A stretch of 42,249 bases of DNA from Tissierellia bacterium (GCA_012735405.1 JAAYHM010000151.1:1-42249); one strand, 5' to 3'. Shown: positions 1-8,454, numbered from the stretch's first letter. Notes: generated by a model from the letters alone, not told the origin. Numbers and translations: made by a program.

Positions 1-38
1 TATTTTGTTGTAAAAACTATTAAAATATTCATTAAATA

Positions 39-67
39 CTTTAAAAATAAATGTAATCAATTATAAT
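39..67 (+). promoter_or_regulatory. Probable sigma-A promoter of the ABC exporter operon
   Basis: A perfect TATAAT lies at 62-67. The hexamer 17 bases upstream (39-44, CTTTAA) is a weak -35. It sits about 50 bases before the first ABC exporter start, so it is the likely promoter, but the -35 match is poor and no operator is visible. Confidence 0.4.
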
Positions 68-117
68 AGAATTGTAACATTATTTTGAGCATCGAAATAT
101 CCGATAGGAGGAATAGG

Positions 118-1869
118 ATGAAAGCATTTAGCACTTTAAAAAAATTTATACTTGAACATAAATGGAATTACATACTTGGTATCCTATGGTTAATTATAAT
201 AGATTATGTACAGCTAATTGTACCACAGATTCTAGGTAGAGCAACAGATCTATTGCAGTTAGGTCTTCTTGGAAGTAAGGGACTTATTAGATATGGCCTT
301 TACATTATGCTAACTGGTTTAATTATTGGAGTAGGACGTTATATATGGAGAATATATATCTTAGGTACATCTAGAGAACTTGAATATTATCTTAGAAAAA
401 AACTATTTGGCCATCTATTAACCCTATCCGCCAACTATTTTAACTATCATAAAACAGGAGATTTAATGGCTCATGCTACTAATGATATAAATGCAGTTAG
501 ACATGCTTTCGGGCAAGGTATAATAATGCTTGTGGATTCTACCTTTATGGCAATATTCACTATAATAATGATGATTAGAACTACTACCATAAAGTTAACA
601 GTTATAGCCCTATTTACCCTGCCTTTTATAACAATTGTGGTAAATAGATTCGGAAGAATAATACATAGAAGGTTTAGAATAGTACAAGAAGCTTTTTCTG
701 ATCTTACAGATATTACCCAGGAAACATTTGCAGGAATAAGGGTAATCAAATCCTTTGTTCAAGAAAATTACATAGAAGAAGCATTTACAAATGTTAATAC
801 TGATAATTTCAATAAAAATCTGCTATTAGTAAAAGTATCTGGACTGTTTCATCCTTTAATTACTTTCATATCCTCCATTAGTTTCCTAGTTGTCATTGTA
901 TATGGAGGTAGACTGGTTATTTATGATGTTATCTCATTAGGTGATTTTGTTGCCTTCATAAATTATTTAAATCTACTAGTCTGGCCTATGATGGCTTTAG
1001 GTTGGCTTGTTAACCTAATTCAAAGGGGAATTGCTTCAATGGAGAGGATAAACCATATATTATATGAGGAACCTGAAATAACAGACTCTAAAGATGCTAT
1101 AGAATTAAAAAACATCAAGGGTAAAATAGAATTTAAGAATGTTAGTTTCAAATATAATAAGCATACTGATTATGTTCTAAAAAATATTAATTTTACTATT
1201 GAGGAAGGCAAAACCCTGGCTATTGTCGGCCGTACAGGTAGTGGAAAAACCACCATTGTAAATCTCCTTTTAAGACTTTATGATATCCAGGAAGGAGAAA
1301 TAAAAATAGATGGTGTTAACATTAAAAACATTAAATTAAAAAATCTAAGGGAAAATATAAGTTACGTACCCCAGGACAACTTCCTATTTACAACTACTTT
1401 AAGGGAAAATATTGGCTTTGCCTTTGATGAACCTATAGATGAAGATTTAATGATAAAATCATCTGAAATCGCACAAATTTATGATAATATAATGGATTTT
1501 CCTGATAAGTTTGATACTGTAATAGGAGAAAGAGGTGTAACCTTATCCGGAGGACAAAAACAAAGGGTATCAATAGCAAGGGCAATTGCAAAGGATGCTC
1601 CCATACTAATACTTGATGATAGCCTTTCCAGTGTTGATACTGACACAGAAGAAAAAATACTTAAGGGATTAAATAGACTAGCTAACCAGAAAACAACCAT
1701 TATTATCAGTCATAGAATATCCACTGTAAAAGATGCCGATGAAATTATAGTTTTAGATGAAGGTAAAATAATAGAAAGAGGAGATCATGCCTCCCTTTTA
1801 GAAAACAACGGATTGTATAAACATTTATATGAAAAACAGCTATTAGAGGAGAAAATCTCTAGACAGTAG
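118..1869 (+). CDS. Heterodimeric ABC exporter, subunit with degenerate Walker B (BmrC/YheI-like)
   Basis: A half-transporter of 583 residues with six membrane helices in its first 310 residues, followed by an ABC ATPase domain. Visible motifs are Walker A GRTGSGKT, signature LSGGQ, Walker B LILDD and H-loop ISHR. The usual catalytic Glu after Walker B is Asp (LDDSLSS), the hallmark of the degenerate-site partner in exporters such as BmrC/BmrD, LmrC/LmrD and TM287/TM288. Reading could begin at a TTG at 85, but the AGGAGG at 106-111 lies six bases before the ATG at 118, so 118 is the better start. The partner gene begins 14 bases downstream. Family knowledge points to export of drugs or lipophilic compounds across the cell membrane; the real substrate cannot be told. 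No regulator gene is adjacent. Confidence 0.9.
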   Translation: MKAFSTLKKFILEHKWNYILGILWLIIIDYVQLIVPQILGRATDLLQLGLLGSKGLIRYGLYIMLTGLIIGVGRYIWRIYILGTSRELEYYLRKKLFGHLLTLSANYFNYHKTGDLMAHATNDINAVRHAFGQGIIMLVDSTFMAIFTIIMMIRTTTIKLTVIALFTLPFITIVVNRFGRIIHRRFRIVQEAFSDLTDITQETFAGIRVIKSFVQENYIEEAFTNVNTDNFNKNLLLVKVSGLFHPLITFISSISFLVVIVYGGRLVIYDVISLGDFVAFINYLNLLVWPMMALGWLVNLIQRGIASMERINHILYEEPEITDSKDAIELKNIKGKIEFKNVSFKYNKHTDYVLKNINFTIEEGKTLAIVGRTGSGKTTIVNLLLRLYDIQEGEIKIDGVNIKNIKLKNLRENISYVPQDNFLFTTTLRENIGFAFDEPIDEDLMIKSSEIAQIYDNIMDFPDKFDTVIGERGVTLSGGQKQRVSIARAIAKDAPILILDDSLSSVDTDTEEKILKGLNRLANQKTTIIISHRISTVKDADEIIVLDEGKIIERGDHASLLENNGLYKHLYEKQLLEEKISRQ

Positions 1870-1883
1870 CAGGAGGGATTATT

Positions 1884-3905
1884 ATGAGCAATAAATATAA
1901 TGAACATGAAGAAGTTATTGGAAAGGCCTATGATTCAAAGTTAATGAAAAGACTTCTAAAATATGCTAAACCCTACAAACTGTTGCTTGTAACAGCTTTA
2001 ATACTTATGTTAATTTTAACAGGACTTGATCTTTTGAAGCCCTATTTAATTAAAATATCCATAGATGAATATTTAAATGGCTACAGAAAAGCTATGTATG
2101 AAATTGAAGTGTCTCAGCCCTATGATGGAGTATTGTTTAATAATAAAAAGTATGTTAGATTAGACAGTTTAAGTTACAAGGAAAAAGAGAGGTTGAGCAC
2201 CTACCCGCAAAAGAAAATTATAAAGGATAGAAATAGCTATTATTTGATAGGGATTGATGAAGAAATTGAATCTGGTATTAGGCTTTCTAAAGAAGAATAT
2301 AGAGCATTTAGAAAGCAAGATATTGATGGATTAACTAAAATTGGAATAATATTTGCTGTAGTAATAATATTAACATTTGTGTTTAATTATTTTCAAGTAT
2401 ATCTGCTAAACTATGCAAGTCAGAAAATAATTTTTAATATTAGGCAGGAAGTTTTTTCCCATATAATAAGGTTATCTACCTCCTACTTTGATAATAACCC
2501 AATTGGTAGGCTTGTAACCAGAGTCACTAATGATGTTGAAACTTTAAACGAAATGTATACTAGCGTTCTTGTAAGCCTGTTAAATGATATATTCATATTA
2601 GGTGGAATAGTGCTTATTATGCTTAAAATGAATTTAAAATTAGCCCTTATATCTTTTGCATTAGTTCCACTAATTCTGGCTATTTCTGTTGTATTTAGAA
2701 AGAAAATAAGAAAAATATATAGACTAGGAAGAACACAACTTGCTAAAATTAACTCTACCCTTAATGAAAATATCAGTGGAATTAAGACAATTCAAATCTT
2801 TAATAAGGAAAAAAAGATATTTAATAATTTTGATAAGATTAATACTGATTATTTAGAAACCTCTAAAAGTGAAGTAAAAACCTATGCTGTATTTAGACCA
2901 TCTATAGAATTTATAAGAAGTTTAGGATTAGCCCTACTAATATATTATGGAGGAGGTCAAGTAATTTCTGGAAAAATAGAGTTTGGAGTATTATATGCTT
3001 TTATAGATTATCTTCAAAGATTCTTCCGACCAATACTGGACTTAACTGAAAAATACAATATCCTGCAATCAGCCATGGCCTCCAGTGAAAGAATTTTCAT
3101 GGTTTTAGACGAAAAAGATAATGTACCAAATGCAAAAAATCCTCTACCAGCCAAGAATATAAAAGGAAAAATAGAATTTAAAAATGTTTATTTTGCCTAT
3201 AAAGATGAGGATTGGGTATTAAAAGATGTATCCTTTACAATTAATCCAGGGGAGACTGTAGCTTTAGTGGGTGCCACAGGTGCAGGAAAAACTTCTATAA
3301 TAAATTTAATTGCCAGATTCTATGATATACAGAAAGGTGAGATATTAATAGATGGAGTAAATATTAAGGATTATGATAAATACCAGTTAAGAGAAAATAT
3401 TGGAGTAGTTCTTCAGGATGTATTTCTTTTTTCAGGGACTATTAAAGATAACATAAGACTTAATAATAAAAATATTTCTGATGAGGAAATTATTAAAGTA
3501 TCTAAATATGTAAATGCTCATAATTTCATAGAAAAGTTACCTAATAAATATAATGAAACTGTTACAGAAAGAGGTTCTACTCTTTCAGCAGGAGAAAGAC
3601 AACTACTTGCTTTTGCCAGAACCTTAGCCTTTGACCCCAATATATTAATACTAGATGAAGCCACATCAAATATAGATACGGAAACAGAAATTCTAATACA
3701 AGATGCCCTTGAAAAACTTATAAAAGGAAGAACTACGATAGCTATTGCCCATAGATTATCCACAATACAAAATGCAGATAAAATAATAGTCTTACACAAA
3801 GGAAGAATAAGAGAAATAGGTACTCATCAAGAACTATTAGAGAAAAAAGGCCTATATTATGACCTTTATAGATTACAATACAAAGAAGATTTTGCCCAAC
3901 AATAG
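1884..3905 (+). CDS. Heterodimeric ABC exporter, catalytic subunit (BmrD/YheH-like)
   Basis: This 673-residue half-transporter pairs with the upstream gene. It is longer because residues about 65-140, between the first two membrane helices, form an extra hydrophilic segment, as in YheH/BmrD-type subunits. The ATPase domain has Walker A GATGAGKT, Walker B LILDE with the catalytic Glu, and H-loop IAHR. Its signature is LSAGE rather than LSGGQ. In the dimer its Walker motifs would face the normal LSGGQ of the partner (active site), while its LSAGE would face the partner's Asp Walker B (degenerate site). The start has a strong AGGAGG, and the two genes clearly form one transcript. No terminator is obvious before the convergent small gene that follows. 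Confidence 0.92.
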   Translation: MSNKYNEHEEVIGKAYDSKLMKRLLKYAKPYKLLLVTALILMLILTGLDLLKPYLIKISIDEYLNGYRKAMYEIEVSQPYDGVLFNNKKYVRLDSLSYKEKERLSTYPQKKIIKDRNSYYLIGIDEEIESGIRLSKEEYRAFRKQDIDGLTKIGIIFAVVIILTFVFNYFQVYLLNYASQKIIFNIRQEVFSHIIRLSTSYFDNNPIGRLVTRVTNDVETLNEMYTSVLVSLLNDIFILGGIVLIMLKMNLKLALISFALVPLILAISVVFRKKIRKIYRLGRTQLAKINSTLNENISGIKTIQIFNKEKKIFNNFDKINTDYLETSKSEVKTYAVFRPSIEFIRSLGLALLIYYGGGQVISGKIEFGVLYAFIDYLQRFFRPILDLTEKYNILQSAMASSERIFMVLDEKDNVPNAKNPLPAKNIKGKIEFKNVYFAYKDEDWVLKDVSFTINPGETVALVGATGAGKTSIINLIARFYDIQKGEILIDGVNIKDYDKYQLRENIGVVLQDVFLFSGTIKDNIRLNNKNISDEEIIKVSKYVNAHNFIEKLPNKYNETVTERGSTLSAGERQLLAFARTLAFDPNILILDEATSNIDTETEILIQDALEKLIKGRTTIAIAHRLSTIQNADKIIVLHKGRIREIGTHQELLEKKGLYYDLYRLQYKEDFAQQ

Positions 3906-3906
3906 A

Positions 3907-4155
3907 TTAAAAAATTTCCCTATCTATGGCGTAATTTTCTTCAAATCCACATTCTGTGCACTTATAATGATGTAGACATTTATACTTATCAACTCCATCT
4001 ACTTTATTAGTTATTTCATCTAATAGATATGGACTATAATCATCATAATAGTTTACTACAGGCCCCTTATCCTCCATAGGTTCCTGGCATACTTTACAGG
4101 TTTTATGAATTTTATATAATCCATTGCATAAAGGGCATACCAGTTTCACTTTCAT
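3907..4155 (-). CDS. Small Cys-rich zinc-ribbon-like protein, function unknown
   Basis: An 82-residue protein with Cys pairs spaced like zinc-binding knuckles: CPLC at residues 7-10, CKVC near 20, then a Cys and a CTEC near the C terminus. The first two pairs could form one zinc site and the last Cys residues a second. There is no signal peptide or membrane segment. An AGGAAGG-type ribosome site precedes the ATG. The gene converges on the ABC operon with one base between the stop codons. It lies just downstream of the structured RNA at 4247-4427 but is separated from it by a terminator, so it is probably transcribed on its own or by readthrough. I do not recognise a named family; a role in nucleic-acid or protein binding would be a guess. 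Confidence 0.7.
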   Translation of the reverse strand: MKVKLVCPLCNGLYKIHKTCKVCQEPMEDKGPVVNYYDDYSPYLLDEITNKVDGVDKYKCLHHYKCTECGFEENYAIDREIF

Positions 4156-4210
4156 CTTCCTTCCTGCCTATGGTATTATATTTATTATTTCTTAAATCAA
4201 TTTATAATAT

Positions 4211-4246
4211 ACAAAAGCCCCTTAGGTTTCCCTAAGGAGCTTTTGT
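4211..4246 (-). terminator. Intrinsic terminator of the 6S-like RNA
   Basis: A 16-base-pair stem, with a G.A mismatch near its middle and a four-base loop, reads ACAAAAGC...GCTTTTGT. On the minus strand it ends in a T-rich run. It directly follows the closing helix of the structured RNA and so defines its 3' end. Confidence 0.85.
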
Positions 4247-4427
4247 ATCCCGCAATGCCGCTATCCGACTAATTCACACCCGCCTCTCACAAGGTGGGTG
4301 CCCTGTTAGCAGCTTCGAACTTCCTTCCTTACAATGAAGGCATGTTCTAGACTGCTAAACCCGAACTCCCGTAGTTCTCACGTCGGTTGAATTATTCGGA
4401 CTTGCGCACATCGCAGAAGTTATTTCT
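4247..4427 (-). ncRNA. ssrS: 6S RNA (candidate), RNA polymerase regulator
   Basis: A region of about 180 bases, noticeably richer in GC than its surroundings, without an ORF, bounded by its own promoter and terminator. The ends pair (CTGCGATG with CATTGCGG). The 5' strand CTGCGATGTGCGCAAG matches the E. coli 6S 5' end, as I remember it, at 14 of 16 bases, and the 3' strand holds the matching GCGGCAT. One difference in the closing helix is compensated on the other strand. Inside, GTCCGA pairs with TCGGAT and TAATTCA with TGAATTA. The centre carries three elements: a small hairpin (GAACT/AGTTC), a long apical hairpin (AGCAG/CTGCT) and a 3' hairpin (CACCC/GGGTG). 6S RNA imitates an open promoter and binds the housekeeping RNA polymerase. 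An alternative is another large structured RNA of Clostridia such as the raiA motif. Confidence 0.68.
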
Positions 4428-4433
4428 ATATTT

Positions 4434-4462
4434 ATTATACACTTTCTAAGTTTCATATGCAA
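4434..4462 (-). promoter_or_regulatory. Strong sigma-A promoter of the 6S-like RNA
   Basis: On the minus strand, TTGCAT (4462-4457), a spacer of exactly 17 bases, then a perfect TATAAT (4439-4434). The expected start of transcription is at about 4427, a few bases before the closing helix of the RNA. Confidence 0.8.
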
Positions 4463-4497
4463 TATAGAAGGATGGTTTACAATAATATATTTTTTTC

Positions 4498-6249
4498 TTA
4501 AATATCTAATATTTTACTAATTTGTTCTTCATTTAATGATTCTTCCAATATAAGTTTGCGCGCTAATGCATCTAAATATTCCTTATTTTGTAATAGTATT
4601 TTCTTAACTTCCTCATAGAAAGTATTAAGAAGTTCTTTAACTCTTTCTACCAATTTAGAATCAATGGTTAGATTATTGTTTACAATCACATCATAGGAAA
4701 CAAGCCCTAAATCCTTGTCCATCCCATAAGAACCAATCATAGATATGGCCATTTCCGTTGCCTTTTTAAGATCTGAGGAAGCACCTGTAGTTATATATTC
4801 TGTTCCAAATATTATTTCTTCTGCAGCCCTTCCTCCTAAAGCAATTTTTATATTATTTTCAATATCCTTTTTAGTTTGATACATTCTATCTGGAGGTATA
4901 TTTAAACTAAAGCCTCCCATTCCCCTTGTACTAGGTATAATGCTTACTTTAGCAACTTTATTGTTTTTATCTACTCTTTTAGCTATTAAAGCATGTCCTG
5001 CTTCATGATAGGCCGTTATTTCTCTATCTTCTTTAGAAATACTACTTCTATCTTTCTTTTCTTCTCCTACTAGTACCTTTAAATAGGCTTTATTAATATG
5101 GTCCATAGTTATATTGCTATTCTTATTCCTTGCGGCAATCATTGCAGATTCATTTAGCAAATTTTCTAACATGGCACCACTAAAGTATACGGTTTCTCTT
5201 GCCACTTCCTTTAAGTCTACATCTTTAGCTAAGGGTTTGTTTTTACTATGAAGCTTTAGAATAGCATATCTTGCATTTACATCTGGAAGACCTACCTCTA
5301 TTTGCCTATCAAACCTACCTGGCCTTAAAAGGGCTTCATCTAATGTATCTATCCTATTAGTTGCCGCTAATACTATTATACCCTCATTTTCTTTAAATCC
5401 TGACATTTCTGTTAATAGGGCATTTAAAGTTCTATCCCCTTCTTCACTTCCTGAATTTGAATTTATGCCTTTTCTTGCCTTTCCCAATGCATCAATTTCA
5501 TCAATAAATATAACACTTTTACCAGATTCCTTTGCTTTCTTAAAAAGCTTTCTAATTCTGCTTGCTCCTAAACCAGCGTAGACCTGTATAAAATCAGAAC
5601 CAGAAACTGCATAAAAAGGAACCTGGGCTTCTGTGGCTAATGCCTTTGCAAGTAAGGTTTTACCTGTTCCAGGTGGACCATATAGTAAAACACCCCTTGG
5701 CATTCTGGCCCCATATTTAGCATATTTTCCAGGCTCTTTTATAAAGTCAACTAATTCTCTCAAGGATTCTTTAGCCTCTTCATTACCTGCTATATCTTTA
5801 AAGCTGATTCTTTTAGAAATTGAAGTTTCAGCTTCTACATTAGCCATATTAGCCATTTCTTTTTCTGCCTGTTTTGTTCCATTTTTTATAAGGTAGGCTA
5901 CAAGAAAAATACCAGAGAACATAAACACTACAGGTAATATTTGTCCTAAAACGCCTCCCTTGGTTGTTTCTATAACATCTACATTAGCTAGTAATAGCTT
6001 TTCCTTAAAGTTTTCTATACGTGGATTATCAGTAACAAATTCAGAATCATCATATAATTTACCACTTATTTTAGAAGATTCATTTAAATAAACCTCTTTA
6101 ACTTTTCCTTTTTCAAGATATTCATTAAATGTCCTATATGAAATTTCATTAATTTCCTTATTCTTATTTGCATAAAAATAAATACCCACAGTCAATATTG
6201 CAATAACAAGGAATACTATTAGATATCTTTTCTTTATATTTAAGTTCAT
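4498..6249 (-). CDS. ftsH: FtsH-like membrane AAA+ zinc metalloprotease
   Basis: A 583-residue membrane-anchored ATP-dependent protease. It has an N-terminal membrane helix (residues about 8-26), an outer-face segment, a second helix (about 104-121), then the AAA+ domain with Walker A GPPGTGKT (about 192), Walker B VIFIDEID and the arginine-finger region ending RPGRFDR. The protease domain has HEAGH (about 416) and a downstream SSDL Asp that would be the third zinc ligand. The pore loop reads VYAGLG where FtsH proteins usually have MFVGVG. It lacks the long C-terminal tail of many FtsH proteins. It is not beside tilS or hpt, the common ftsH setting, so it may be a paralogue. An AGGAGG precedes the ATG and a good promoter lies at 6286-6315. 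Confidence 0.9.
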   Translation of the reverse strand: MNLNIKKRYLIVFLVIAILTVGIYFYANKNKEINEISYRTFNEYLEKGKVKEVYLNESSKISGKLYDDSEFVTDNPRIENFKEKLLLANVDVIETTKGGVLGQILPVVFMFSGIFLVAYLIKNGTKQAEKEMANMANVEAETSISKRISFKDIAGNEEAKESLRELVDFIKEPGKYAKYGARMPRGVLLYGPPGTGKTLLAKALATEAQVPFYAVSGSDFIQVYAGLGASRIRKLFKKAKESGKSVIFIDEIDALGKARKGINSNSGSEEGDRTLNALLTEMSGFKENEGIIVLAATNRIDTLDEALLRPGRFDRQIEVGLPDVNARYAILKLHSKNKPLAKDVDLKEVARETVYFSGAMLENLLNESAMIAARNKNSNITMDHINKAYLKVLVGEEKKDRSSISKEDREITAYHEAGHALIAKRVDKNNKVAKVSIIPSTRGMGGFSLNIPPDRMYQTKKDIENNIKIALGGRAAEEIIFGTEYITTGASSDLKKATEMAISMIGSYGMDKDLGLVSYDVIVNNNLTIDSKLVERVKELLNTFYEEVKKILLQNKEYLDALARKLILEESLNEEQISKILDI

Positions 6250-6285
6250 TAGATTTCCTCCTTGGTTTACATAATACTATTTTAA

Positions 6286-6315
6286 ATTATAACATGTAAA
6301 GCTTTACTTTGTCCA
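6286..6315 (-). promoter_or_regulatory. Promoter of the ftsH-like gene with a palindrome in the spacer
   Basis: On the minus strand, TGGACA (6315-6310), an 18-base spacer, then TATAAT (6291-6286). The spacer contains the 12-base perfect palindrome GTAAAGCTTTAC (6296-6307), placed where a repressor would block polymerase. It resembles LacI/CcpA-family operators, but its centre is GC instead of the CG of a catabolite-response element. Confidence 0.6.
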
Positions 6316-6334
6316 TTTTATAAAATTTACAAAA

Positions 6335-6375
6335 AATGAGATTCTTCCTTGTATCATACAAGAAAGAATCTCATT
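6335..6375 (-). terminator. Intrinsic terminator downstream of the 94-residue gene
   Basis: A long hairpin (AATGAGATTCTT and its complement, with inner CTTGTA/TACAAG) followed by six T on the minus strand. It separates the small acidic gene from the ftsH-like promoter. Confidence 0.85.
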
Positions 6376-6384
6376 ATATTTATG

Positions 6385-6669
6385 TTATTTCTTCTTTAAT
6401 GCCTTTAATATCCTATCTAGTCTCTTCTCCTGTTCTTCATCAAGGAAAGGTCTAATATTTTCTAATTTCTCAAAAATGGCTTCATATTCTTCAGGAGTCA
6501 TCTTAGATTCCATCTCTTCATTTAATCTAATTATTTCCACAAATATATCATCTTCACTTTTATCAGCATAGTTTTCAGCCAGTTCTTCAATGATTTCTAA
6601 TTCTTCTTCTGTTGGTTCAATGCCATTAAGGTTTTCTAGGGATCTTTTTATGTCTTTATCTTTCTTCAT
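6385..6669 (-). CDS. Small acidic helical protein, function unknown
   Basis: A 94-residue soluble protein very rich in Glu, Asp and Lys, with no Cys, no signal peptide and no membrane segment. Heptad-like Leu/Ile spacing through residues 20-90 suggests an all-helical, possibly coiled-coil fold. The C terminus ends in a basic patch (LKALKKK). The start has a GAGG ribosome site. The gene is alone on its transcript: divergent from the 208-residue gene and closed by its own terminator. I do not recognise a family. Confidence 0.7.
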   Translation of the reverse strand: MKKDKDIKRSLENLNGIEPTEEELEIIEELAENYADKSEDDIFVEIIRLNEEMESKMTPEEYEAIFEKLENIRPFLDEEQEKRLDRILKALKKK

Positions 6670-6799
6670 AAACTAACCTCCTATATACATCCTAATCTAA
6701 TCTATGTAAAAAAAACTATTTATATTACTATATTTAGATAGCAACATTTAGTGACTGCATGCATAATATGAATATATACTGTTCTTAGGAGGACTTTAT

Positions 6800-7426
6800 A
6801 TGAATAATTTTTTGGTATTATTTTTATTTTTAATTTTATTAAAGGAAAAAAGAAAAAATGGCCTTACTTTATCAAGTATAAATATAAGTTTTGAATTAGA
6901 CATTAATACTACCAAAGAAAAAATTAAATTGATAAAAAAAATAGGACCTTATTTCCCTGAAGAATATTTACCTGCTTTTAATAAGGCTTTAGTAATAACA
7001 GAAAAAATACTAAAGCTTTATGAAACCATAAATTTTATTCAAAAAGAAGATAACATATATATTGCAGAATCTATCCCAGTAAAAAATTATCAAGAACGAT
7101 TAAGTTACATAGCAAATACTATAAAAAAAGATTTTTCAAAGGAAGAAATAGAAAGATTGGGCTATTTGGCAGATTTTATATTACAAATAGATAAATTTAA
7201 TAAGATGGCTAATATGTTAAACCATATTACTTCAAATCCTGATTTACTAAAAGATACAAATAATATGTTTAAGATACTTGAACCCCTTTTAGGTGGAGAT
7301 GAAAATGAGATGAAAAAATTTAAAGAAATGGCAAAAATGATGAACATATTAAAGGTTTTGGATAAGCCAAAAGAAAATAAGGATAAACAGGTAGAAAAAA
7401 ATGATAAAAAAGAGGAAAATATTTAG
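6800..7426 (+). CDS. Hypothetical protein with N-terminal hydrophobic anchor
   Basis: A 208-residue protein with a short hydrophobic start (residues 2-14, FLVLFLFLILL) followed by basic residues, which suggests a signal anchor or a weak leader. The middle (about 45-175) is predicted helical by eye, with a PYFPEEYLPAFNKA segment. The last 25 residues are a Lys/Glu-rich tail. An AGGAGG lies eight bases before the ATG. A possible promoter is GTGACT at 6751 with TATACT at 6775. The gene is single and ends in a terminator shared with the convergent pseudouridine synthase gene. I cannot assign a function. Confidence 0.7.
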   Translation: MNNFLVLFLFLILLKEKRKNGLTLSSINISFELDINTTKEKIKLIKKIGPYFPEEYLPAFNKALVITEKILKLYETINFIQKEDNIYIAESIPVKNYQERLSYIANTIKKDFSKEEIERLGYLADFILQIDKFNKMANMLNHITSNPDLLKDTNNMFKILEPLLGGDENEMKKFKEMAKMMNILKVLDKPKENKDKQVEKNDKKEENI

Positions 7427-7448
7427 TAGCTGCTAAAGATTTTCCTCT
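7411..7448. terminator. Bidirectional intrinsic terminator
   Basis: AGAGGAAAAT and ATTTTCCTCT arms with an inner TTTAG/CTAAA stem. Runs of T follow on both strands. It overlaps the stop codon of the 208-residue gene and the end of the pseudouridine synthase gene. Confidence 0.85.
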
Positions 7449-8350
7449 TACTCATTTTTTAAATATTCTACAAGTTTTTTCATATCTTCTGGCATTTCTG
7501 CAGTAAAAGTCCTTTTCTCCTCCTCCCTAGGAAGTTTTATTTCTAGATAGTAGGAATGTAATGCCTGTCTGTTTATATATTCACTGGGTTTATGGTATAG
7601 GGTATCTCCAATTATCGGATGTCCTATATGGTTTAAATGAACCCTTATTTGATGGGTCTTCCCTGTAAAAATTTCTACATCTAAAAGGCTAGCATGAGAG
7701 TATCTTTCTATAACCTTATACTTTGTTATGGCTTCTTTACCGTCTTTTTTAACTACATTTTTAATGGATCTGTCTTCTTCTCTCCCTATTGGAAGCTCTA
7801 TTATATCTTCATCCTTTTCTACTATACCAGTTACAATTGCCATATATTTTTTTACTACTTCTTTTCTTTCGTATTGTAGAGCCATCTGTTGATGTGCAAA
7901 AGCTGATTTAGCTACAACTAAAATTCCAGATGTATTCATATCCAATCTATTAACAAATCTTGGTTTCCTTTTAATTCCTTTACTTTTAAAATAGTAACTT
8001 AATCCATTGGCAATAGTATTGGTTTGATGGCTTTTAGTTTGATGAACTACCATAAAGGGCTGTTTATTGAGTAAAATTACATCTTCATTTTCATAAATTA
8101 TATCAAGGGGTATTTCTTCAGGAGGAGTAGTATCAATTTCATCCTCTATAATTATAGATACAATATCTCCCTTTTTTAAAACTTCTTTCTTATGTTGAAC
8201 TTTACCATTTACAAGTATTAAATTGTTTTTATAAAGCCTTCTAAAAAGCCTTGTTGATATATCCTTATCTTTTAAAAATTCTTCTAAATTTATACCATCC
8301 TTGTTAACCCTTATACTTATTAAGTCTTCTTTGTTATTAAATAAACTCAT
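7448..8350 (-). CDS. RluA/RluD-family RNA pseudouridine synthase
   Basis: A 300-residue enzyme that isomerises uridine to pseudouridine in rRNA or tRNA. The N-terminal part (residues about 10-70) looks like an S4-type RNA-binding region. The catalytic domain shows the RLDMNTSGILVVAKS motif, whose Asp is the family nucleophile, and the later GKTHQIRVH motif. Reading could begin at a TTG at 8362, but GGAGG at 8360-8356 sits inside that extension and is correctly spaced for the ATG at 8350. It is divergent from the NAD kinase gene. In Bacillus a similar synthase and NAD kinase (yjbO and yjbN) also neighbour each other. The exact RNA target cannot be inferred. Confidence 0.9.
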   Translation of the reverse strand: MSLFNNKEDLISIRVNKDGINLEEFLKDKDISTRLFRRLYKNNLILVNGKVQHKKEVLKKGDIVSIIIEDEIDTTPPEEIPLDIIYENEDVILLNKQPFMVVHQTKSHQTNTIANGLSYYFKSKGIKRKPRFVNRLDMNTSGILVVAKSAFAHQQMALQYERKEVVKKYMAIVTGIVEKDEDIIELPIGREEDRSIKNVVKKDGKEAITKYKVIERYSHASLLDVEIFTGKTHQIRVHLNHIGHPIIGDTLYHKPSEYINRQALHSYYLEIKLPREEEKRTFTAEMPEDMKKLVEYLKNE

Positions 8351-8454
8351 ATATACCTCCAAATATTAGTAATATTAATGTATAATATAAATATAGGTAT
8401 AAATAATTATAACAAATATATATAAGAAAGCATATAATGTATGGAGGAGAACTA

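Noticed and set aside
85-117. TTG start of the first ABC subunit at 85
   Set aside because: The AGGAGG would then lie inside the coding region; it is correctly spaced for the ATG at 118.
4247-4427. rRNA, tmRNA, T-box or riboswitch in the GC-rich patch
   Set aside because: It is too short for tmRNA or RNase P, has no T-box specifier features, carries its own promoter and terminator, and its paired ends match 6S.
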